From assembly GCA_022747635.1 (NCBI GenBank), contig JAKTNV010000601.1:1-64000 (forward strand): DNA of 64,000 nucleotides, read 5' to 3'. The notes beneath the pieces are model-generated. The model did no database searches, was not told the origin of the DNA, and saw nothing but the letters and a program-made list of their open reading frames with translations. Below are positions 46,270 to 56,162 of this stretch, in pieces (positions within the stretch are counted from its first letter, which is position 1; every line of letters starts with the position of its first letter). A program made the position numbers and the translations under genes. The DNA is from Hetaerina americana (lineage: Eukaryota; Arthropoda; Insecta; Odonata; Calopterygidae).

Positions 46270-48141
46270 ATGTGTTCCATTCTGCAGTGGAACTGCAATG
46301 GCTTTTATCGGCACAAGGAGGAGCTGGCCATTTTAATCCAAGATTTTAAACCCTCTTGTATTTGTCTCCAAGAGACCCATTTTAAGGCTGAAGATAAGGG
46401 TATTTTGAAGGGGTTCACTGTTTTTAGAACGGATGACCTAAGTGGCCAACGAGCCCAAGGGGGAGTAGCAGTTGCGGCCCGTGAGGCCCTTTACACCTCG
46501 CGAGTCCAACTGAACTCTCCATTCCAGGCCGTCGCTGTCACGGTGCACACCCCTGAGAGGATGACGTTATGCAACGTGTATCTGCCAGAGGGTGCACCGG
46601 TGACCCGCCTGAACCTTGAAGCCCTTGTCCACCAGCTTCCTCAGCCGTTCATTTTGATGGGAGATTTTAATGCCCATGATCCTCTCTGGGGAGGGCCAGA
46701 AACCCAAAGTAATAGGAGAGGTCGAATTTTATCCAACTTTATTGAGGATTTTAACCTGTTTTTATTAAATAGCGGCGAAAAAACCCGCTTTAACAGCTTT
46801 AATGGGGAATTCTCAGCAATAGATCTTTGTCTATGCTCGAGAAGTCTAGCCCCAAAGCTGAAAATGTCCACCCACAACGATCTCTGTGGGAGTGACCATT
46901 TTCCTCTTCTACTCGTTAAAGAAGACTCTTCGCCCACCATTTCAAAACCTCCGGAAAAGTGGCGTATTAACCGTGCGGACTGGCCACTTTTCAAGCGTAC
47001 GTTTACATATAAACACGACGCAAGTTTCGACGCGTTGCACAACGTCGATAAACTAAGTTCAACGCTGTTGGCGGCAGCTACGAAAAGTATCCCTCGTACG
47101 TCCGGGAACATTAATCGAGCTCCTGTCCCTTGGTGGAACGGGGAATGCGACCGGGCGATTCGGGCGAGGAAAAAAGCACTGCATATTTTTAGAAAATATC
47201 CCACGGCAACTAATCTGGCATCGTACCGCCGCCTGAGAGCGCGAGCTCGAAGGGCCGTGAAGGAGGCCAAGAGGGCTTCCTGGATAGAATACGTCTCTAC
47301 CATCAACCATCGCACGCCACTTGGTCAGGTATGGGACAAAGTGAAGAAAATCTCCGGGTCAAAGGGCTCATTTGTCATCTCGCCATTGCTTGTTGCTGGC
47401 CGGGTGGTTAATTCACCTGCCGAAATAAGCAACATATTTGCCAGTCAGTTCGCGGCCAATAGCAGTGACGAGGGCTATACCGCGGACTTTGTGTACAGGA
47501 AGAGGCGATGCGAGAGAGTCCCTCTCAAATTTGGTGCAGGTCCTACACGGGAATATTACAATGAGCCTTTCACGTCCTGGGAGCTTAAATCCGCCATCGA
47601 AGACTCCCATTACACCTCGCCAGGGGCGGACGAAATCCACAACGCATTTCTCCGGAACATTCCGGAAACTGCGATTGGGGAGGTCCTAAATACCCTCAAC
47701 CAACTTTGGAACGAGGGCAGTTTTCCAAATGCCTGGCGAGAGTCCATCGTGATACCAATCCCAAAACAGGGCAAGGACCAAAATGACCCGAACAACTACC
47801 GTCCCATATCTCTCACCAGTTGCCTGTGCAAGGTGATGGAACGGATGGTAAACCGACGTCTCATGTGGTGGTTGGAGAGTCGTCACCTGCTCTCCGACGC
47901 TCAGTGCGGCTTTCGGCGTGGCAGGTCCACGACAGACCATCTGGTGCGCACTGAGAACTTCATCCAGGAAGCCTTACTCCACCGTCAACACGTCATAGCT
48001 GTCTTCTTCGACCTGGAGAAGGCCTATGATAGTGTGTGGCGATGGAGAATCCTCAACACGCTCCACAAGTGGGGATTTAGAGGCAACATGGCCCTATTTA
48101 TCAGAAATTTTTTAACTAACCGCCTTTTTAAAGTAAGGATT
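46270..48141 (+). pseudogene. LINE A2 ORF2, endonuclease and RT N-part, interrupted by insert
   Basis: ATG 46,270, open without a break to the insert. The endonuclease (about residues 1-230) has the catalytic motifs L-Q-W-N-C-N-G, Q-E-T-H-F, G-D-F-N-A-H-D and S-D-H-F. A linker rich in Arg follows (R-R-L-R-A-R-A-R-R-A-V-K). RT then starts with I-P-I-P-K-Q-G-K, N-N-Y-R-P-I-S-L-T and F-F-D-L-E-K-A-Y-D-S-V-W (motif A). Family identity ends at about 48,139, after A-A-G-T-A-A-G-G-A. The frame then runs by chance into the insert and stops at 48,198. Motifs B and C are missing, so no active RT. Confidence 0.93.
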
Positions 48142-48149
48142 TTGGGTAG

Positions 48150-48990
48150 CATTAGTTTCGGGAGACACTCGACCGAACCATCCATTCCTAGGTGCTAGTT
48201 CATCTTCATCAAGATCTAAATAATCAATTGGTAAACGGTTAAAGAATAGCTGTCTACCATTAGGAATTGTGACATTTCCTAATCCATTAAACAGTGCCTG
48301 AATTGGTGATGGAACGACAAAATTTCCAGTCTGCATTGCATGAATGAAAAGTCGTTCTTCGAATGTCACATTATAACCATTGAGTTCTAAAAGTTGTAGA
48401 ACTCGTCCATAACCAATCACTGATACATAATAAGCATATCCGGCATAATGAATTTTCTTAGAAAAACCAGGATTCCTGGCTCTCATTTCTTCAAAAGTTG
48501 ATTCTATTAATTGGGTTAAACCCTCAAGTCCAGGATAAAAGTCTTGCCGGTCCGCTAGGGGTGCCAGCTCTTCCCCTGCGTCTGCGAACACCGCCTCACG
48601 GTATAGCGGGTCGTTTTTCTCTACGCTAGCTACCTTCGATAGGTGCTGCGGAGTAGGAGGCCCACTGTTGGCACCATCCTTTTGAGGGCGCGGGCCCTGA
48701 ACATTTGTCCTAGGTTGAACACCGCGCTGTTGACCACGTCCACGACGTGCTTCGGGATTCTGCTGCTGCGGCTGGTATTCCCGGTTATCGAATTGAGGTT
48801 GGAACTGTTGTTGATATTGCTGTTGAGGCCTTCGTCCTCGAGCACGCCCTCGCGGTCCGTAGAATCCGCGTGGCTGTCCAAATCCTCCCTGTCCGTGATA
48901 ATCACTTGGAAAATTTTCCATAGTCGGCTTCCGCCTCCACGTTTTATTAATAAAACGAATGTTGAAAACACTAAATAAAATGGGGCAATG
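48150..48990 (-). pseudogene. Endogenous viral element: partial capsid-like gene, antisense in LINE A2
   Basis: A foreign 0.84-kb segment absent from A1. On the minus strand it has a short leader (48,990-48,922) and an ATG at 48,921. About 257 codons are free of stops, then the frame crosses into LINE sequence and ends at 48,112, so the C-terminus is missing. The first ~95 residues are disordered and Arg/Gly/Gln/Pro-rich (R-G-R-A-R-G-R-R, then Q-rich). The rest is a folded-looking alpha-rich region with Y-A-Y-Y-V-S-V, G-R-V-L-Q-L-L-E and P-S-P-I-Q-A-L-F-N-G-L-G-N. This resembles coat proteins of partiti-like dsRNA viruses of arthropods; that family call is from memory and tentative. Another RNA-virus capsid or an unknown retrocopied gene are the alternatives. 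An 8-bp direct repeat, TTGGGTAG, flanks it (48,142-48,149; 48,991-48,998). Confidence 0.55.
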
Positions 48991-50499
48991 TTGGGTAGGA
49001 TTCTTCCATTTGTGGAGTCCGTCCGCTTTCTCGGCATGATCCTGGACCAAAAGCTGAACTGGCGGGAGCATATCCGCGTGTTACGCGAGAGGTGTCGCCA
49101 AACCCTCAACGTTTTAAAGTTTTTAACTCACTCCACTTGGGGAGCAGACCGCACCACCATGCTTTTATTGTACAGAGGCTTGGTGCGATCCAAATTGGAC
49201 TATGGTTCCATAGTTTATTCCTCAGGACGAGAGTCTTACTTGAGACCACTCACATGTGTCCACAATGCTGGGATACGGTTGGCCACCGGGGCATTTAGAA
49301 CAAGCCCAGTCCCAAGCCTACTTGCAGACGCAGGGGAGCCTCCGTTGGAAACCCGCAGGATGATTTTAATGGGCAACTATGCCTGTAAAATTTTATCAGA
49401 GACAATCCACCCTTGTTTTAACATAGTTTTTAACCAACGGTTTTTAGACTTATTTAACAGGCGGAGAAGGGCAACTAGACCCTTTGCCGTTCGTTTTAAT
49501 GATTTTATTAATGAGGTAAATTTTACATTTCCTCAAATATGCCCCGTCTCCTATGCTAAGTATCCGCCTTGGTTAACACCAATGCCGGATATTAAACTCA
49601 TTGCCAGTGCACGCCGCAAAGCCAAAACGACCGATTCCGAATACCAGCAGCTCTTCAGTGCCGTCCTCAGCTCACTTTCTGACTTTGTCCCAGTCTACAC
49701 CGACGGGTCAAAGTCAGAATCTGCGTGTGCCTATGCAGTCGTGTCCCACTACCATGGAGTCGTGAGGAAAAAACTGCACACTTCTTGCAGCATTTTTACA
49801 GCCGAGCTGTCAGCCATAAGGACGGCCCTAGGAGAAATAAAAGAAAGCAATGGCTCTTTCCTCATCTGCACCGACTCGTTGAGCGCCCTAAAATCTTTAT
49901 CGGTCTTTGCACCTGTGCACCCGATAGTCCAGGAGATCCATTATACCCTGTTGTCCCTTCAGAGAAAGGGGAACAGGGTCTCCTTTATATGGACTCCTGG
50001 TCACGTCGGCATAAGAGGCAACGAAAAAGCTGACCAGGCAGCGAAGGATGCCCTTCGACAACCCGAGACCGACTCCACCTTGGTCCCAATGGAGGACGTG
50101 AAGGCCGCCTTGCGGAACTCGGTCCTGCATCAGTGGAAGGAGACTTGGCAGTCTCTGCAAAATAATAAACTCAGGGCAATAAAACCGGTCGTTTCACCAT
50201 GGTCCTCTTCCATCCGGAACATTCGGAGGGAAGAGGTCATGATTACGCGCCTGAGAATAGGACACTCTGCCCTCACTCATTCGTACCTCTTTGCGGAGGT
50301 AAAAGAACAGCCCCGCTGCAATGAGTGTTTCCAACCCCTTACGATAAAACATATCCTGACGGAATGTACAAGATACCAAAGGGCCAGAGACATGTTGAAG
50401 ATAAGGGGAGACTTAAAAAATATTTTAGGGGATGACTCTGGGTCTATTAACCGAGTCCTAAGTTTTTTAAGGTCAACCGGTTTAATGGGGCAGCTTTAG
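48988..50499 (+). pseudogene. LINE A2 ORF2, RT thumb, RNase H and terminal zinc knuckle
   Basis: The frame resumes just after the viral insert with L-G-R-I-L-P-F-V-E-S-V-R-F-L-G-M-I-L-D. The RT thumb region follows (L-L-L-Y-R-G-L-V-R-S-K-L-D-Y-G). RNase H shows catalytic landmarks Y-T-D-G-S-K-S-E-S-A-C-A-Y (Asp 1), T-A-E-L-S-A-I (Glu), C-T-D-S-L-S-A-L (Asp) and W-T-P-G-H-V-G-I-R-G-N-E-K-A-D (His/Asp). The C-terminus carries C-N-E-C-x7-H-x4-C. The stop is at 50,497-50,499 and a 3' UTR of about 170 bp follows. RNase H looks intact, but the RT core upstream is deleted. Confidence 0.93.
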
Positions 50500-50620
50500 C
50501 TTTGGAGCTCATAATTTTAATGCTTTTGATTTTAACAATTATTTATTTATTTATATTTAACCGTATTTATTTATTTATTATTCCTAAGTAAAAAGGAATT
50601 TTAGTTTTATATTTAATGAG

Positions 50621-50672
50621 TGGTGCAAAATGACCTTAGCTGTCGACGCACCCTAAAACCCAAAACTACTAC
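50621..50672 (+). terminator. LINE A2 3' terminal segment
   Basis: Conserved end of the family: TGGTGCAAAATGACCTTAGCTG, then the TCGACGCACCCTA block and an A/CTACTAC-type tail instead of poly(A). The A1 equivalent is 52,534-52,588. The core AAATGACC(T/A)TAGCTGTCG is also the tail of SINE-2. It is probably the sequence recognised by the element's reverse transcriptase. No polyadenylation signal directly precedes it. Confidence 0.6.
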
Positions 50673-50686
50673 CATCAATGCCCCGG
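50673..50686. repeat. Right target-site duplication of LINE A2 (14 bp)
   Basis: CATCAATGCCCCGG, the same as 44,424-44,437. The A1 RT sequence resumes directly after it with TGATGGCATCG. Confidence 0.97.
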
Positions 50687-52395
50687 TGATGGCATCGCTC
50701 TATGTGGACGACCTAGCCATATTTTGCCGGTCGACACGACTGCCAAACGCTTCCAGGCAAGCCCAGGTGACTCTAAACAAACTGGGAGAGTGGTCGCGAA
50801 AGAACGGATTTCGTTTCTCCATGGAGAAAACGAAATGCGTGCACTTTCACCGTCTTCGCGGTTACCACGTTACCCCGACCCTAACCCTGTTGGGTAGGAT
50901 TCTTCCATTTGTGGAGTCCGTCCGCTTTCTCGGCATGATCCTGGACCAAAAGCTGAACTGGCGGGAGCATATCCGCGTGTTAGGCGAGAGGTGTCCCCAA
51001 ACCCTCAACGTTTTAAATTTTTTAACTCACTCCACTTGGGGAGCAGACCGCACCACCATGCTTTTATTGTACAGAGGCTTGGTGCGATCCAAACTGGACT
51101 ATGGTTCCATAGTGTATTCCTCAGGACGAGAGTCTTACTTGAGACCACTCACATGTGTCCACAATGCTGGGATACGGTTGGCCACCGGGGCATTTAGAAC
51201 AAGCCCAGTCCCAAGCTTACTTGCAGACGCAGGGGAGCCTCCGTTGGAAACCCGCAGGATGATTTTAATGGGCAACTATGCCTGTAAAATTTTATCGGAT
51301 ACAATCCACCCTTGTTTTAACATAGTTTTTAACCAACGGTTTTTAGATTTTAACAGGCGGAGAAGGGCAACTAGGCCCTTTGCCGTTCGTTTTAATGATT
51401 TTATTAATGAGGTAAATTTTACATTTCCTCAAATATGCCCCGTCTCCTATGCTAAGTATCCGCCTTGGTTAACACCAATGCCGGATATTAAACTCATTGC
51501 CTGTGCACGCCGCAAAGCCAAAACGACTGATTCCGAATACCAGCAGCTCTTCAGTGCCGTCCTTAGCTCACTTTCTGACTTTGTCCCAGTCTACACCGAC
51601 GGGTCAAAGTCAGAATCTGCATGTGCCTATGCGGTCGTGTCCCACTACCATGGAGTCGTGAGGAAAAAACTGCACACTTCATGCAGCATTTTCACAGCCG
51701 AGCTGTCAGCCATAAGGACGGCCCTAGGAGAAATAAAAGAAAGCAATGGCTCTTTCCTTATCTGCACAGACTCGTTGAGCGCCCTGAAATCTTTATCGGT
51801 CTTTGCACCTGTGCACCCGATAGTCCAGGAGATCCATTATACCCTGTTGTCCCTTCAGAGAAAGGGGAACAGGGTCTCCTTTATATGGACTCCTGGTCAC
51901 GTCGGCATAAGAGGTAACGAAAAAGCTGACCAGGCAGCGAAGGATGCCCTTCGACAACCCGAGACCGACTCCACCTTGGTTCCAATGGAGGACGTAAAGG
52001 CCGCCTTGCGGAACTCGGTCCTGCATCAGTGGAAGGAGACTTGGCAGTCTCTGCAAAATAATAAACTCAGGGCAATAAAACCGGTCGTTTCACCATGGTC
52101 CTCTTCCATCCGGAAAATTCGGAGGGAAGAGGTCATGATTACGCGCCTGAGAATAGGACACTCTGCCCTCACTCATTCGTACCTCTTTGCGGAGGTAAAA
52201 GAACAGCCCCGCTGCAATGAGTGTTTCCAACCCCTGACGATAAAACATATCCTGACGGAATGTACAACATACCAAAGGGCCAGAGACATGTTGAAGATAA
52301 GGGGAGACTTAAGAAATATTTTAGGGGATGACTCTGGGTCTATAAACCGAGTCTTAAGTTTTTTAAGGTATACTGGTTTAATGGGGCAGCTTTAG
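50687..52395 (+). pseudogene. LINE A1 ORF2, RT core continuation and RNase H
   Basis: Second half of the A1 ORF2, separated from the first by A2. It begins V-M-A-S-L-Y-V-D-D-L-A-I-F, where Y-V-D-D is the RT catalytic motif C, then runs through G-E-W-S-R-K-N-G-F-R-F-S-M-E-K-T-K and the thumb. RNase H has Y-T-D-G-S-K, A-E-L-S-A-I, C-T-D-S-L-S and W-T-P-G-H-V-G-I-R-G-N-E-K-A-D, and the C-N-E-C-x7-H-x4-C terminus follows. This half is open to the stop at 52,393-52,395. The open frame that extends back to 50,620 lies in the tail of A2 and is accidental. Confidence 0.93.
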
Positions 52396-52588
52396 CTTTG
52401 GAGCTCATAATTTTAATGCTTTTGATTTTAGCATTTTCCTTTTTTGTATATATTATATATTTATATATTTATTCTTATTTATTTGTTTACTTATTCCTAG
52501 TTTAAAAGGAACATAAGTTTTACGTAATGACAGTGGTGCAAAATGACCATAGCTGTCGACGCACCCTACAAACCCCTTAAACTACTAC

Positions 52589-54090
52589 TTTTGAAATGTT
52601 TGAAAGTATTGTAATCAGTCGGCTATTACCGGGAATGGTGGCGTATTTTCCGGGTTTGGACAGAAGGAAGATTTTGCCAAGTTTCCAAGGAGGAGGATAG
52701 TGGGAACAGATATAACAGTGATTAAAAAGGTCGGAAAGGATGAGCGGGAAGGACGGGATATTGGAAGCGAGTTTTAGTTCTCGGTTGGAAACGTTGTCCA
52801 ACCCGGGAGCTTTTCTCGCGGAAAGGGAAGAGAGAATAGACGAAATCTCCTTTGCCGAAGTGATCGGTTCGAGAGAAGACGGATTGGGAGGAATGGAATT
52901 TAGAAACTGGCAGATTTCTGGATCGAGAGGAGAAGAGGAAGGATCCACAGACATGGTGGACTCGAGGTGATCGGCCTGGATGTCCGCCTTGCGCTGTGGA
53001 TCGAAAATAAATGTATCGCGGAATTTAATCGGGGGATTGGTTGCTTTTGGGCGGCGACGAAGAGATTTCGACAACCGCCATAGGGAATTGTCTTCGAAGG
53101 AAAGGGATTCAATATGACTGAGCCATTCCTGAGCGGAGTAGGCAGTAGGAGATAGCCTTTTTTACTTCCGCCGCGAGTCTATTATACGCGGTTTTAAGTT
53201 CGGGAGTTCTTTCGCGCTGCCAGGTACGTCTGGCAACGTTGCGACGCTTGATTTTAAAAAGAATGTCTGCGGGGAGAGGGTGACCCCCTTCTCTCGCACG
53301 TGGCTTGAAAATATGCTTCGTGACCGATCGTCTGGCCTCGGAAAAGGCTTCGGCAACGGCCGAGGCACGGTGGTCGAGATCCTCGGGGGAGGGGGAGGAA
53401 AGGGGAGACAGCTGCCCGAGTTTGTTTGCAAGGGTATCGGGGAACCGAGCCCAGTCAATGACCTGGCGGGGAGGGGGGAGATGGGCTTGCGACTCAAGGG
53501 TAAGACGAAAGAGAAGGGGGAGGTGGTCCGAGGCGAAGTCTCGAACGACCGAGGGACGCTCGTGGAAGGGGAGGTTGACGGAAAGTGCGAAAACAATTAC
53601 GGAGCACGTGCGCGGGGACCGAGACACGTGGGTCGGTTCGGAAGGGGCGAGGATGGAAACGGGTTTGCCCTCGACGAAGGCAAGGAGGGTACGGCCGTTG
53701 GTGTTCGTAGACGAGCAATTCCACGCGACATGTCTCGAATTCCAATCTCCGACGAACAAACCGTTCTTACTCGGAGACGTCAGCAGAGAAAGATCGTTTC
53801 TATTCAATTTACGTGAACGACCAGGACTATTGTAAATGGAATAAATGTTAATGTGTCCGAGCGTTGTATGGACTTTTATTCCTAGAGCCTCGATGTTCGC
53901 CAATATGGGTACGTCTAGTAAAAAGAGGAAAAAAAAGAGTGAAAAGAGATATTTGGTTTTAAAAAGGTTTCTTGTAAGAGTATGATATCAATGTGGTGCG
54001 TGGTAGCGTAGTGTAAAAGTTCGTGTTTTTTGTGGTGTAAGCCGTTACAATTTTATGAAAGTATATTTAAATTAGTATTTAAGTTCCCCG
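52589..54090 (-). pseudogene. LINE J ORF2, endonuclease and RT N-part
   Basis: The minus strand from about 54,060 reads C-N-G-L-H-H-K-K-H-E-L-L ... I-D-I-I-L-L-Q-E-T-F-L-K-P, the endonuclease start. After a gap with frame changes, the 264-codon ORF (53,903-53,109) holds V-G-D-W-N-S-R-H-V-A-W (catalytic G-D-x-N block) and F-A-S-D-H-L-P-L-L-F (S-D-H block). The frame then breaks near 53,110, and 53,074-52,577 gives K-A-P-G-L-D-N-V and L-L-S-K-P-G-K (RT motif 1 region), ending at the LINE A1 boundary. Frameshifts make it non-functional. Confidence 0.85.
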
Positions 54091-54099
54091 TGTGCAAAT

Positions 54100-56162
54100 T
54101 ATGTGTGCATACTGAGTAGCTGCTCTAGAATATACATTTTTTTCTCCTGCAATGTGGGAGCGTTTTGAATGCCCGCCATGATTAAACGGAACCATCGCAG
54201 CAGTTCTGGGCCATCTGGGTTCGCAGTCGAAGGAAGGGGCGGGGAACCGAGTCCGGAGCATGGAGGGGTGGAGGGGTAGCAGGGTCGCCAGTGACCATGT
54301 GGTCGGGAAAGGGTCTTGGCGGGGAAGGCCGTGGACGAGTCCACAGCTGAGGCGAAAGAGCGGGAGAGGGGGGGAAGGATTCCGGCGGGAATCGCTCGGC
54401 CCGAGGCCGCGCGGCGTTCAAAATTTTTTTTCTTCGCCTAGCGATGAATTTCGCAACCGCAGTAATTCGCGGGGTGGTCTTTCAGGCAGAGAAAGCACGT
54501 AGCGGGGGTCTCTCTAGATTTCTCGCATGCAGCGCTTAAGTGGGCGCCTCCGCAGCGAACACAGTTTGGATTTAGGTGGTAGTGATTTTTTGTGTGCCCG
54601 ATGCGTTGGCAACGATGGCATTGCACCGGGTCACCCGATTTACGGAATGGTGAGATTTGCACGCGGAGACCCGCGAGCGCGTGAATATTTAAGGCCACCG
54701 AATCGACGTCGCTCGCGCAAGAGGGGGATCGAGATGGTGCGGGGGCTAACGTACTGGCTTCCCACCCTGAGGGCGCGGGTTCAAATCCCGGCGGTGTTGA
54801 ATATTTTTCAGAGGTATCTCGATCCCTACTTGAGGTGCTTTGTGGAGGGCACTTTGAGTGAGTACGCCGTCCGTCGGATGGGACGTTAAGCCGCGGACCC
54901 CTTGGCGCCTTTCGTAAAGAGTAGGCTAATGCCGACGCCGGGTTTCTCTCCACCCTTCATCCTTTCCTGTCCTTCCCCTATGGCGCAAATGACCTTAGCT
55001 GTCGGTCGCCTCCCCTCAAAACTACTACTACTACTCGCGCAAGAGACGTGACACGTGTTTGTCGGGTAACTGTCGACCGCCTTAATATTAACCTTCCGCT
55101 CTTCGTCTGAAGGACGAGTCGAGAAGATTCGGCGAACCGAAATGACCGGAAAACCCAGCGATTTGATGTTTTCAAGGATTGTCTCGTCCGACACGGTGGG
55201 AAATATGCCTCGCAGAGCGAATTCTTTCCGCTTATTTTCGGGGAGCTGATAGGTGACAAAAGGGATGTTCAAGTCCTTTAAAATTCCGTTTACACGGTAT
55301 AATCCGCGATACTGCTGCACTTTATCACAGCTGTTGACCTTCCCGTGGAGTGGGAAATGGGCGGAGTGGAGCATGCTCGTTGCATACGAGCATGTAGCTC
55401 AGCCCATTTCGAAATATCCGCAAGCCGAAAAGGAGGGAGCCTACCGGCGCGCGAAGATTGCGACGGAGTCGCTTCGGAGGGCGGCTGCTGAGTCGGTCGT
55501 GAGGCGGCCGGGACGCTAGCAGGGGAAGTGGTGAACGGTTCACTCAGAAGCGTGAACCGGTTCTGAACCGCCGTTGAAGACGGCGGAACAGCGGTAATCG
55601 CGCCTGAAGCCATTTGTCGACGACGCTTATTGAGCACTACCTTAAAACCATCATCTGAGGTTGGGGGAATGCCATTTGCAGAATCGGAAGATTGACCGGT
55701 AAGAATAGAGTCACTCACCGGAGGTTCGGGATTCGGCTCTGCTGCGACGTCCATCGGCACGGGCGCAGGAGAGGTGTCAGGGAGCGTTGTGGGAGTCAAG
55801 CTGCGGTCTGCGGCACCAGAAGGAGCAGAAGAGGAGGCGGCGTTGATCAGGCGAGCGTCAGGTATCGGCGAAGAGAAGCGGAGATCGGCGAGCAGCTGAT
55901 CTCTCTCGTTCACGGAGAGGGCGGCGAGAGCAGCTCTCGCAGCTGCCACACCTGATTCCGCGGGCGATGCAGCCATCGCGGAAGAGGAAACGACCGTTGT
56001 TACACGTGAATCCGAGTTAGCATCCTCGGAAGCCGGAATGTACTGAAGGATGGCTCGGCGACGGAGGGATTGCGTCCCGAGGTTGACATTTGCGTCCCGA
56101 CAACCACGGGGATGGTATAGCGGGCCTTCAACGTGTTTTTTCGTTGTAAGCTTAACACTCAT
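54100..56162 (-). pseudogene. LINE J ORF1, interrupted by SINE-2
   Basis: ATG at 56,162 (M-S-V-K-L-T). The N-terminal 290-codon frame has a helical A-L-A-A-L-S-V-N-E-R-D block and a long Ala/Ser/Pro linker. After a frameshift near 55,300 the pre-zinc domain (V-T-Y-Q-L-P-E-N-K-R-K-E-F-A-L-R-G-I-F) runs to 55,046, where the SINE sits. The protein resumes at 54,711 in the same frame (D-V-D-S-V-A-L-N-I), with knuckles C-H-R-C-Q-R-I-G-H-T-K-N-H-Y (last Cys replaced by Tyr), C-V-R-C-G-G-A-H-x4-C and C-F-L-C-L-K-D-H-x6-C. A further frameshift lies near 54,430, and the Pro-rich tail runs to about 54,180. Confidence 0.85.
54712..55045 (+). repeat. SINE-2, complete copy with 12-bp target duplication
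   Basis: The element is 54,724-55,033 (310 bp), between CTCGCGCAAGAG at 54,712-54,723 and 55,034-55,045. The head is tRNA-like: an A-box-like TGGTGCGGGGGC at about 54,735 and a perfect B box, GGTTCAAATCC, at 54,778-54,788. The body includes CGTCCGTCGGATGGGACGTTAA (54,868-54,889). The tail, 54,981-55,033, contains AAATGACCTTAGCTGTCG and (ACT)n, matching LINE A 3' ends. It sits antisense within J ORF1. A truncated sister copy is at 21,348-21,423. Confidence 0.95.

Larger units (their letters stand above)
44438..50672 (+). mobile_element. LINE A copy 2 (A2), full length, nested in A1
   Basis: Same family as A1 and highly similar along its length. The 5' end is the C run at 44,438 and the 3' end is ...CCAAAACTACTAC at 50,672, between perfect 14-bp duplications. 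ORF1 is intact. ORF2 is intact through endonuclease and early RT, then has lost about 335 bp (motif B to motif C and beyond, relative to A1) and carries an antisense virus-like insert of about 0.84 kb. After the insert the RT thumb and RNase H are open to the natural stop. It is younger than A1, by position. Confidence 0.95.
40616..52588 (+). mobile_element. LINE A copy 1 (A1), I-type, split by copy 2
   Basis: A non-LTR retrotransposon with 5' UTR, zinc-knuckle ORF1 and ORF2 (endonuclease, RT, RNase H, terminal C-x2-C-x7-H-x4-C knuckle). RNase H plus a terminal knuckle fits the I-like group rather than Jockey. The 5' end is at the C run 40,616-40,620, matching A2's start at 44,438; the 3' end is ...AAACTACTAC at 52,588. 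Without A2 it is about 5.7 kb. It sits in the RT gene of LINE J, in opposite orientation. No target-site duplication is visible, and some J bases appear lost. ORF1 and ORF2 each carry frameshifts. Confidence 0.9.

Noticed and set aside
48112..49071. A 319-residue single protein on the minus strand
   Set aside because: Both ends of this frame lie in LINE A sequence. Only about 48,921-48,150 is the foreign capsid-like segment.
50620..50686. N-terminal extension of the A1 RT frame beginning M-V-Q-N-D
   Set aside because: These bases belong to the 3' tail of A2 and the target duplication; the open frame is accidental.
40616..52588. LTR retrotransposon or retrovirus-like element
   Set aside because: No long terminal repeats, protease or integrase. 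Endonuclease-RT-RNase H order and target duplications show a non-LTR element.
53280..53835. Plus-strand ORFs of 176-178 codons
   Set aside because: They lie exactly opposite the endonuclease frame of LINE J and are explained by its GC-rich codon use.
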